Of a stretch of 64,000 nucleotides of DNA, positions 10,581 to 18,871 are shown in pieces. Both the position numbers and the translations under genes were made by a program. How positions within the stretch are numbered: the stretch's first letter is position 1; the number at the start of each line of letters is the position of its first letter. Where the stretch lies: positions 310,001 to 374,000 of the forward strand of contig CAWDVG010000001.1 of the NCBI GenBank assembly GCA_963805795.1. Reading direction: 5' to 3'. This DNA is from CAWARU01 sp963805795. Lineage in GTDB: Bacteria > Pseudomonadota > Gammaproteobacteria > UBA6186 > Azoamicaceae. The notes under the pieces were generated by a model that was given only the letters and a program-made list of their open reading frames with translations, was not told the DNA's origin and did not search any database.

Positions 10581-13500
10581 ATGGAAAATACAGCCGCAAT
10601 CACTAAACAATTGGTCCAGTTAAGGTCCGGTTCTATTGCCTCTCAAGATTCCAAATACTTATTTGATATCAAATGTCTGGTAGATACTCAATCTAAATCT
10701 TCAGATACTCTAGCAAAACCAAACTTGGCTACAGCTGCTCTACCTTCCAACTACCTAGAAGCCAATGCCAAGCACATAGTGCAATTTGCAGCTTCTAGCA
10801 TGAGCTTTGACCCAGAAACGCGAAAACTCTATAGTGGAATTCTCGCCCTAGCGGTTCCCAAACAATCCAATATTCCTCAGGCTAAAGTTTTTGGTTTAGG
10901 TGAACCGTTTTATATATCAGTTGAAAACGCGAGACTCATGTTGTCGCAGGATGAACATGGCAACACTATAAAAAGTAATGAGCTGGGAAGTAGCAGTGTA
11001 ACCTCAATAACGATAAACGAGAAGCTTAATGAGACAACTCTATATTTTAAGACCACCCATAGTTTGCTTTGCGGCGGGTTTTTAATTGAACAAGCTGTTT
11101 ATCAAATGAGTTTATTATTGGGGGGAGGGGTTATCGCTCCAACGCGATTGTTGATTATTGAAATGCCAAATAACAAGAAACATACAGTGCAGGTCAGTTT
11201 GGGTATTAAAGGTGAACATTTAAAAGATATCGTGAATCTTGCTACTGGATTAGCCATGTTAGAATCAACCTTGGGCTCTGAACTTTTTGCTGAGGATTTT
11301 ATTGCTTTATTAGAAGGAAAATATTATCAAGAATGGCTTAGGAAGACAGGTTATGAGGAAAACAAGCTGACCAAAGAAAAACTAGATGAAATATTTATTA
11401 AAACTATAACCGAACTTCCTGTGAGGGAAAGACCATTAGAATTTCAGAATATTACAGCTGCAAAAATAAAACAAGAGGTGCTTGGAATAAATTTAAAAAA
11501 ACATGAAGTCCTCCCAATGTTGGCTTTTATGTCTTTTATGAAAAAATATCCAAATTTTTCCGGTTCTATTCATTTGGCAGATTTATTAAGGTTGCTCGGT
11601 ATTTTTTCAACTTTAAAACGGATCTATCCTCGTTGGACAGAAAATGTCATATCAAAAAAAGTTCCAGTGAAAGGATTGATAGATGAAGTTTCTGGTTTAA
11701 TGAAATGTTTTAAACAAGAAAATGTCGTTCGTCATTTTTTATTGGCCCTGCTAACTGAACCTCACGATCATAAAGGGGATAATCTAAAGGTTATTATAGA
11801 GCAAAGTCAAGAAGAAAAAGTTATTTCATTGAGAATAGTTGGTATTGATAATGATTTGGCTATGATGGGTGCTGTTGATGTTCGAATAAACTCATCAAAA
11901 AAATTAGAATATGTCGTCATGGTTAGAACATCACTATATTGTATTGAAGAATTTTTAGAGGAAGAAATTCCCACGGTATTACAAGAATTTGTGTTGTCTA
12001 TTGTTCCGGAAAATTTTGTAAATCAGTGGCTGGGCGCTATGCAGGATTATGTAGAAGAATATCGTTTGTTACTAACAGAAAATTTTGTTCATGATAGATA
12101 TTTAACTGATCAACTTCCGTATCATTTTGAAAAGAAACTTTTCGAGCGGTTAGAACTGATGATTTCAATAATAAAAATGAGAAAAGCAAATGAAACATCT
12201 CCTTTGATTCTTCGAAATTTGTTGTATTCACTAGAACCTCTGGTGAGCATATACTATAGCGAATTGGGCAAACTTCAGACCACTGCCACAGGTTTGAATA
12301 AAATTATTTTTAGTCATGATCAGCCAAAACTGCTAGAAGTGTTATCAGGAAGGCTGCATGATATTTTGCCTAATGGCAAAACAGTACAAGCTATGCTACA
12401 AGAATTGACACCAAAAAGTCCCTATCTTTCTTATGAAGAAACCTTAAAAGATCATTGTTTACGTTATGGTGTCCAGTCTCGTCGACCCAATAATTCTCAA
12501 GAAGATGTTTTAACACTGCTCATGAAAAGTCAGATTAATTCAGAGAAATTGCAAAGATTAGAATTGATTTTACTGTTAGAGGTTTTTGTTAAATTGTATG
12601 CCAAACATAAGCAAGTCTTTATCCAATTTATTCGCCAGTTCAAAACGGTTTCATTTTTTGTTTCAGAAAATTCGTCTCCCTTTTTATTTACAGATCCCAA
12701 TATATTATTTCTAGCGATGTCTAGAACCCAGAATGAAACGACATTACTAGAGGGTCTACTATCCTTTGGAGTAGACAGAGAAAAGGCAATACAAGCAGGT
12801 GGTGTCTCTCCACTCCATTATGCCGTTCAATATTGCACTATAGCCATACCTATATTAATTGAATCCCAGTTTAGATTTGATTTAAAGGATGATATAGGAA
12901 GAACGCCGTTGGATTTGGCGATTGCACTGCGGAATATTCCAGCTGTTAAGGCTTTGCTGCTTGCCGGAGCGGGTAGTTTTGTTGAGCTAAAGGGAGCATT
13001 AGAGTTTATTGAAGGAAATAGCAACACAAATCCGGATTTATGCCAGGGGCTACTAAAGCAAAACGTTGAGTTGCAATGGAATTTAGCATTAATCAAAGTT
13101 AGCCAAAAAGAAAAAACCTATCAAGGCAATGATAAAAAAATGCAGGCGGAAGAGATATTACTTGAAGGAATAGATGGTTTACGGTATTTAACTATAGAGG
13201 CCAGAAAACAGATTTTTCAGAAGGGCGTTGCCGCGGGTTTCCCGAGAGAAAATCTATACGGTCGTCATAATACAGTTAAATTATTCTGTAGCATTGGCAA
13301 TGGAATGCAAGTTGGCATTCACCTTAAGGAATATCCAGAATTTTTTGGTAGAGAAGTTATGGTGCACCATTTAGCTAAACATCTTTTTGGTTTTATTACA
13401 CCACCTGTATCCTTATGGCGTTTGAATAAATTAGAAGGTTTTTGGACGAAATCAAAAAAGGGTTACCCAGTCTTAGCCAGTCGTTTGATTGCAGGAGGTA

Positions 13501-16500
13501 CTCTGCGAGATGCTATTGATTATCATCCACATCAGCTTACACAATTAGATAAGCAAAGTGTTTCAGAAGCCATAGTGTTGGCGATGATGATAAATTCTGA
13601 AGATGGAAGAGCAGATCAATATATGCTCGAGCCATATAGCCTAGGTTCAGTCATAAAATATCGAATAGTCAGTATTGATAATGAACGTGCTTTTGTTCGT
13701 CCCATTGCGTTGGATGCGAATGGTCGAGAAATCGCAGGGCCGGCAGGCTTACAAGTCAAAAATATTTTATTTTGCTTAGATGAAATGTTGGAACCATTGC
13801 ACGAGCGGGTAATAGAAAAAATATTGGCTATTGATCCTTATAAACTTCTGACATCCTGGCTTGAAGATTTAAAAAAAGAACAAGATACAATTAGTGGTAC
13901 CAAGAGTCCCATGAAAGCTGCACTTTTTAACGAAACAGAAAGGAAGGATTTAGCTGCAATCGGAGTCAATCTAGATCTTGTTTTTATGCCGAGTTTGGTG
14001 ATTGATATATATCAAAAACTTATTCGACTTCAAACGGCTCTAAAAAGAGACCCTCTTGTGACCGGCCTAGATCTATTGCATGCTGCATTGCCTAATCTTG
14101 CTATTCGGTATAGAAAGGCTTTTCGTGAGCAAAATACAGTTGATGCCCGCTTTAGACTTTTAACACAAGATAGTTTTGATGTGCAGGAAATAAAAGAACC
14201 TGAATATCAATTACTACTTTGGCCGAAATCAAAAATTAACTTACATCTTCCTTTAAATTACAAAGGAAATGCCATTGTTTTGGCAAGACAAGATTCTGAA
14301 ATAGACCACAGAATAGCCTATCAAGCCTATTGTATTCGCAATGGAAGTTGGGTAACCCAAGTAGAAAAAGATGTTAGCTTAAAAACGGTTAAGCTTACTT
14401 CTAAGTTATCATCTTATATTAAATTTAATGATGATGGCTTAGCTATACCGGATGAAAAAACCAAGCATGAACTTAATATGATTATTCAAGAAGCAATTGG
14501 TTTAATGAGATCGGTCAGACATTGTCATATGACTAAAACGAAACCACAATCAATACATATTATGACGGGTGAAGTAACAACACAATCTTCAAAAATAAAA
14601 GAGGAACAGATTACAACACCTGCTTTAGCTATGGAACGCCTGAAGGAGGTAGGTGATAATCAGTCCAAATTAAAAACAATTAGAGATGAATTGCAACAAG
14701 GGGATAAATTACAACAAGCTATTCGAGCATTTATGACCTTACCGAATGATCAAAAAACAATAGTGCTTAATGGGAAACAGAGCTTATCAATGGTTGGCGG
14801 GGCAGACCTTGAATTTGAAGGTATTGATTTTGGACAGATGAAATTGCCTGACAGTCAACCCGATCTCAGTCGCCAAGCGATTATATTAAAATTGATGTTT
14901 AGACTTGAATTTCAAAATTTACAAATTAGAAATTGCGAGATATTGACAAACGAAGATTTGGGAAAAATTTTACAATCATCCCCTGGCCTCTATACCCTAA
15001 GCTTAATTGGATGTCCTAAAATAACAGATGCAGCATTTAAACTGGTTCATGCTGCATGTCCGCATATAAAGGGCTTGGAATTAGACAATCTTAAACTGAA
15101 AGAAATTAAGGAATCTTTCGAGTGGCTTAGGGTATTAAGAATCAAAGATTGCCTTTTCTTTGAAAGTTGGGGAGGGGAGTGTGTCAGATTAGATAAATTG
15201 GAAATTATCGGATGTCCTCTCTTTCTCAGTAGTGTTTTTTATGTCAACTACCCATTTTTGTTGTCATTATCTCAATTTTCAATACTAGATACTACCAATA
15301 TTCATACTTTGATGCAAACTATTTTAATGGAAAATAATCTGACCATTAAATTAATACCTATCGAAGCAAGACAGAAAATAATGATGACATTGAATCTATA
15401 TTTTAAAGCAAATATGCTAGTATTGATGAGTGTTAAGATGCCGTTACATGCTTGGTCTGCGGCTTTAAAAGATAAATTTTCGGAGAAAATAGCTATAAAA
15501 GTTTTAGAGGGCTTTGGTGCTAGACTATCTGAAAAAAAATTGAGTGAATTGATAATGAACTTATTCAATGCCCTGGAAGATAGAGATTTTGAGATAAGAC
15601 ATGCGGCTGTTAAAACATTAGATATTTTGAGTTCGGTGGTCGCAGCAAAGCAGCTGGATGGAATGATAAAATCTTGGTTGAATACAGTAAAGAACAAGAA
15701 CTTTGCTGATGTAAGAATTGCCGCTGTCAAAGCGCTAGATAAGCAAAGTTCGAGCATGTCTGAGTTATCGTTATGGCATGTGTCTGTAGAATTGTCGAAT
15801 ATGCTAAAAGATGTAAATTCTGAAGTAAGAATCGTTACAGCTACAACCCTGGGTGGTTTTAAGATTAAGTTGCCTGAGCGAGTGTTAGTAAATGTAATAG
15901 AGGTATGGTTAAACTTCTTAAAAGATGATAACCCTTATTTGAGAAGTACTGCTGTCAATGCAATATGTGATCTGGCTGCCAAGTTGTCAGACTTGCAATT
16001 AAGGGTTGTTATCGGACCTCTCCTAAATGCTATGAAAGATAAGGACCCATATGTGAGAGGGGATGCAATCAAAATCTTAGATCGAATGGATGTTAGATTA
16101 CTCGATCTGCTTTTAAGTGGAATGTTAGACATAACTGAAATTACTGTAGAAGATGAGGATGCTGGCAGACCCCGTGCATATACTTTCTTGACTCCTGAGC
16201 GAGTATTATTAAGAAAGCAAGCCCAGATGACTAAAATTTACAATAAAGTTATAAAAGTGGAAGTATTGGATTTTATAAAGAATTTGCAATGGCGCGATAA
16301 AATTGCTGTTATTAAACCATTAATCATAGTTTCCTCGGGGTACCCTATTACAATGTTAAAAAAAATAGTAGCAGCACTCTTGGGTGCTTTTGATTCAGAT
16401 GACTATCAAGAAATGGGATTCGTTGATGAACTAAACAATCTAAAAGTTAAGTTGCCTGAATATCAGATCGAAGGTCTTGTACAGGCCTTATTATACGCTC

Positions 16501-18239
16501 ATGAAATTAATGATTTGAATATAAAAATTATGGCTGCCATTATCTTAAGCAATTGTTCTATTGTACTATCAGAGCTGCAGTTACAAAAAGTACTTGGAGT
16601 TTTGTTGAGCCTAATAATAATCAAAAAACCTTTCATTATATATGCGGTTACCAAAATTCTTGGTAATTATAGTGCAGCTCTATCTGATATGCAGTTAACA
16701 TGGGTGATTGATGCTTTGATTGATATCCTAAAAGATAAAGCTATAGAAGGGCGAGGTTTTGTTGCTAAAACATTTGGTAAATTTAGTACTCGGCTATCGG
16801 TGGAACGTTTTCGAAAGGTTGCAGAAGGTGTAGTAGAAACTTTGCTATTCAATTTGGGAGATAAGTCATGGAATGTGAGAGAGGGTGCTATTGAATCTCT
16901 AGGTGAGTTCAATGCTGTGTTGCTAGAGGGAAAGTCATGGTTAGTGCTAAAGTCCTTGCTTGCCTCTCTAAGGGACAAAGAGAGATATGTGAGGGAGGCT
17001 GCAGTAAAGGCTTTGGCTAACTTCAATGAAAAAAAAGCAAATATTCATTTGAATGTTATTATTGAAGGCTTTGTGCATATTCTAAAAAGTAACCATTTAA
17101 AATATGCTAAAGAAACGGCCTTATATGGTTTGAGGCTATTTAGCGTTAAACTCGAGGGGGATCTATTACAAACAACAATAGAAGTTTTTCTGAGCAACCT
17201 ACAGGACAAAGATATGATTGTATCGATTGCTGCCGTCAGAGCTCTACAAACCCTTAGCCCCAAATTATTGACTGAGATGCAATTAATCATTGTGGTAGAA
17301 ACTATGTTGCAGTTCCGTACTTTTATGGAACTTAAAAATGGTTCGGGAGTTAATGCTGAATATATCTTGTCCAATTTCAGTGGTAGACTTTCTGACAAGT
17401 TGTTAGAAAGAATGATAGCAGCCTTATTACTTGATCTAAAGAATGAGAATAGGACACTTACTGCTGTCAAAATTTTAGATAATTTTGGTGCTAAGTTACC
17501 TGTGGCACAGTTGATGGCACCTATTAAGATCTTATTGGATGCTCTAAATGACAAGAATTTGGAGGTGCAAGGTAAGGTTGCAAATGTTTTAGGCAGCTTT
17601 TGTCTGAGATTGCCCGTTGAAAATTGGGAAGAATGGATTCAACGATCGCTACAAATATTGGAAGGTGATAGTTTTGTATGTAATAGATTTCATTTTATTT
17701 TAACTATCGTTTATATCATGGGGCTTCAATATTTTGATAAGGTGGTAGCTAAAAAAATTAGACAATATCTAACTATAAATACGAAAACATCGATAATATA
17801 CCCACCTACCACTCAATCTCAAAGTTTTGGGCAAGCAATATTAAACGCTTTTGATTCCTTTGAAAACTATCATAATAAATTTGGCATACAAATGTGTGAC
17901 CTGATCGCGAATTATGCTGACCCTGCTACTACTGTATTTTGCGAGTCTAGAGCTCCCTTGAGCAATCATTCAAAAACTGAGACATCATTAAATTCTGATT
18001 CTGCCTGTCAGTTTCCATTTGCAACTATTTCAGATAAGGGCACAGAAGATCCATATGTTCTTTTTTCAGCGAATGGATCTTATGTAAATCGTATGGTAGC
18101 TAATATGGCTACGGCTGCCATGACACGCACTTCAATAATGATAATTGAAAATTCTAACTCTATGCGTCGCGCTTCTTCAACTTATACAGATGCTACAAAA
18201 TCTGATGATGACTGGAAAAATAGTCCTATAGGACATTAA
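10581..18239 (+). CDS. Giant multidomain paralogue: two lipid-kinase/HipA-like cores, ankyrin, LRR, HEAT array (2552 aa)
   Basis: ATG at 10581 follows AGAGGA with good spacing, 53 bp after the previous stop. The layout matches the upstream giant but lacks the HAD-like domain, starting instead with about 90 unrelated residues. Core 1: Lys157, Glu170, D396-HKGD-N401, D423-N-D425. Ankyrin-like segment about 740-810. Core 2: Lys916, Glu925, D1008-GRAD-Q1013, D1033-N-E1035; here the catalytic-loop Asn is Gln and the second metal-site Asp is Glu, so this core may be impaired. LRR about 1445-1555 and HEAT-like repeats about 1620-2370 follow. Both giants end their repeat region with a similar Phe-Gly-Ile-Gln-x-Cys-x-Leu-Ile-Ala-x-Tyr-Ala motif. 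This copy then adds about 100 Ser/Thr/Asn-rich residues. It is likely a host-directed protein; this is inferred, with no secretion signal proven. Confidence 0.85.
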   Translation: MENTAAITKQLVQLRSGSIASQDSKYLFDIKCLVDTQSKSSDTLAKPNLATAALPSNYLEANAKHIVQFAASSMSFDPETRKLYSGILALAVPKQSNIPQAKVFGLGEPFYISVENARLMLSQDEHGNTIKSNELGSSSVTSITINEKLNETTLYFKTTHSLLCGGFLIEQAVYQMSLLLGGGVIAPTRLLIIEMPNNKKHTVQVSLGIKGEHLKDIVNLATGLAMLESTLGSELFAEDFIALLEGKYYQEWLRKTGYEENKLTKEKLDEIFIKTITELPVRERPLEFQNITAAKIKQEVLGINLKKHEVLPMLAFMSFMKKYPNFSGSIHLADLLRLLGIFSTLKRIYPRWTENVISKKVPVKGLIDEVSGLMKCFKQENVVRHFLLALLTEPHDHKGDNLKVIIEQSQEEKVISLRIVGIDNDLAMMGAVDVRINSSKKLEYVVMVRTSLYCIEEFLEEEIPTVLQEFVLSIVPENFVNQWLGAMQDYVEEYRLLLTENFVHDRYLTDQLPYHFEKKLFERLELMISIIKMRKANETSPLILRNLLYSLEPLVSIYYSELGKLQTTATGLNKIIFSHDQPKLLEVLSGRLHDILPNGKTVQAMLQELTPKSPYLSYEETLKDHCLRYGVQSRRPNNSQEDVLTLLMKSQINSEKLQRLELILLLEVFVKLYAKHKQVFIQFIRQFKTVSFFVSENSSPFLFTDPNILFLAMSRTQNETTLLEGLLSFGVDREKAIQAGGVSPLHYAVQYCTIAIPILIESQFRFDLKDDIGRTPLDLAIALRNIPAVKALLLAGAGSFVELKGALEFIEGNSNTNPDLCQGLLKQNVELQWNLALIKVSQKEKTYQGNDKKMQAEEILLEGIDGLRYLTIEARKQIFQKGVAAGFPRENLYGRHNTVKLFCSIGNGMQVGIHLKEYPEFFGREVMVHHLAKHLFGFITPPVSLWRLNKLEGFWTKSKKGYPVLASRLIAGGTLRDAIDYHPHQLTQLDKQSVSEAIVLAMMINSEDGRADQYMLEPYSLGSVIKYRIVSIDNERAFVRPIALDANGREIAGPAGLQVKNILFCLDEMLEPLHERVIEKILAIDPYKLLTSWLEDLKKEQDTISGTKSPMKAALFNETERKDLAAIGVNLDLVFMPSLVIDIYQKLIRLQTALKRDPLVTGLDLLHAALPNLAIRYRKAFREQNTVDARFRLLTQDSFDVQEIKEPEYQLLLWPKSKINLHLPLNYKGNAIVLARQDSEIDHRIAYQAYCIRNGSWVTQVEKDVSLKTVKLTSKLSSYIKFNDDGLAIPDEKTKHELNMIIQEAIGLMRSVRHCHMTKTKPQSIHIMTGEVTTQSSKIKEEQITTPALAMERLKEVGDNQSKLKTIRDELQQGDKLQQAIRAFMTLPNDQKTIVLNGKQSLSMVGGADLEFEGIDFGQMKLPDSQPDLSRQAIILKLMFRLEFQNLQIRNCEILTNEDLGKILQSSPGLYTLSLIGCPKITDAAFKLVHAACPHIKGLELDNLKLKEIKESFEWLRVLRIKDCLFFESWGGECVRLDKLEIIGCPLFLSSVFYVNYPFLLSLSQFSILDTTNIHTLMQTILMENNLTIKLIPIEARQKIMMTLNLYFKANMLVLMSVKMPLHAWSAALKDKFSEKIAIKVLEGFGARLSEKKLSELIMNLFNALEDRDFEIRHAAVKTLDILSSVVAAKQLDGMIKSWLNTVKNKNFADVRIAAVKALDKQSSSMSELSLWHVSVELSNMLKDVNSEVRIVTATTLGGFKIKLPERVLVNVIEVWLNFLKDDNPYLRSTAVNAICDLAAKLSDLQLRVVIGPLLNAMKDKDPYVRGDAIKILDRMDVRLLDLLLSGMLDITEITVEDEDAGRPRAYTFLTPERVLLRKQAQMTKIYNKVIKVEVLDFIKNLQWRDKIAVIKPLIIVSSGYPITMLKKIVAALLGAFDSDDYQEMGFVDELNNLKVKLPEYQIEGLVQALLYAHEINDLNIKIMAAIILSNCSIVLSELQLQKVLGVLLSLIIIKKPFIIYAVTKILGNYSAALSDMQLTWVIDALIDILKDKAIEGRGFVAKTFGKFSTRLSVERFRKVAEGVVETLLFNLGDKSWNVREGAIESLGEFNAVLLEGKSWLVLKSLLASLRDKERYVREAAVKALANFNEKKANIHLNVIIEGFVHILKSNHLKYAKETALYGLRLFSVKLEGDLLQTTIEVFLSNLQDKDMIVSIAAVRALQTLSPKLLTEMQLIIVVETMLQFRTFMELKNGSGVNAEYILSNFSGRLSDKLLERMIAALLLDLKNENRTLTAVKILDNFGAKLPVAQLMAPIKILLDALNDKNLEVQGKVANVLGSFCLRLPVENWEEWIQRSLQILEGDSFVCNRFHFILTIVYIMGLQYFDKVVAKKIRQYLTINTKTSIIYPPTTQSQSFGQAILNAFDSFENYHNKFGIQMCDLIANYADPATTVFCESRAPLSNHSKTETSLNSDSACQFPFATISDKGTEDPYVLFSANGSYVNRMVANMATAAMTRTSIMIIENSNSMRRASSTYTDATKSDDDWKNSPIGH

Positions 18240-18374
18240 TAATCGTATTTAAAGAAAGTAGCCCACAACGGCTTCTCCTTGATAAGCTCACAAAACTTTT
18301 TTACTGTATATGTATATAGCTCTATTTTGTGTCTATAATCAAGTTAGGACTCAAAAGATTATGGAGAGAAAAAA

Positions 18375-18572
18375 GTGAAAAAAGCATCATTATACGTGGC
18401 ATCGATTATTTTTCTTCTTGTTGCCATAGCGCATATGGTTCGTTACTTTTTGGGTATGGTAGTGGATATTGGAACACACCACATTTCATTAGAAGCTTCT
18501 TTATATGCTGCCGTGGTTAGCTTTATCTTATTTTTATGGATGCTTATCGCTGCCAGTTTTGGTAATAAATAA
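18375..18572 (+). CDS. Small two-helix membrane protein (65 aa)
   Basis: A GTG start at 18375 follows GGAGAG at 18363-18368 with six bases of spacing, which is good support for translation. The product is almost entirely two hydrophobic helices (about residues 5-29 and 38-61) separated by a short polar turn with His residues, ending in a Gly-Asn-Lys tail. I do not recognise the family. It sits alone between the second giant gene and tRNA-Val, and nothing nearby suggests a partner. Confidence 0.6.
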   Translation: MKKASLYVASIIFLLVAIAHMVRYFLGMVVDIGTHHISLEASLYAAVVSFILFLWMLIAASFGNK

Positions 18573-18698
18573 CTGCGTTCTAATTGCCTTAAAACCAAAT
18601 CCACTTGCTTTTGCTAAGTGATATAAGGCAAAATCTATTCTTTATAGAGAAGCTGACAAGCTCAGCCTTCCTCAATCTATAAAAAGTGGATATATTTT

Positions 18699-18773
18699 AG
18701 GCGCGTAGCTCAGTGGTAGAGCACCACCTTGACATGGTGGTGGTCGGTGGTTCGATCCCACTCGTGCCTACCA
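18699..18773 (+). tRNA. tRNA-Val (anticodon GAC)
   Basis: The 75-nt cloverleaf includes an encoded CCA. The acceptor stem AGGCGCG pairs with CGTGCCT, the D arm contains AGCTCAGTGGTAGAGC, the anticodon stem CCACC/GGTGG encloses TTGACAT (anticodon GAC), and the T arm contains GGTTCGATCC. It reads GUC/GUU valine codons. It marks the boundary between the two giant genes and the minus-strand coiled-coil gene, a common setting for accessory DNA. Confidence 0.95.
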
Positions 18774-18871
18774 ACTAAGATAGGGTCAACGATGGGCTCA
18801 GACCACAACCTACAACAATAGCTTTAGACCCACAAAAACAGAGCAGGTTACCTTCCAATCCTCATTTGCCT

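Noticed and set aside
15302..17554. Several long open frames on the minus strand inside the HEAT-coding parts of the giant genes
   Set aside because: They are antisense shadows of a repetitive Leu/Lys-rich coding sequence, with low-complexity Ser/Asn/Leu content and no ribosome binding sites; the plus-strand gene has continuous protein-like repeats.
1981..18239. A Dot/Icm secretion signal (Glu-rich C-terminal block) on the giant proteins
   Set aside because: The C-termini show no clear EExxE-type block; translocation cannot be claimed from sequence.
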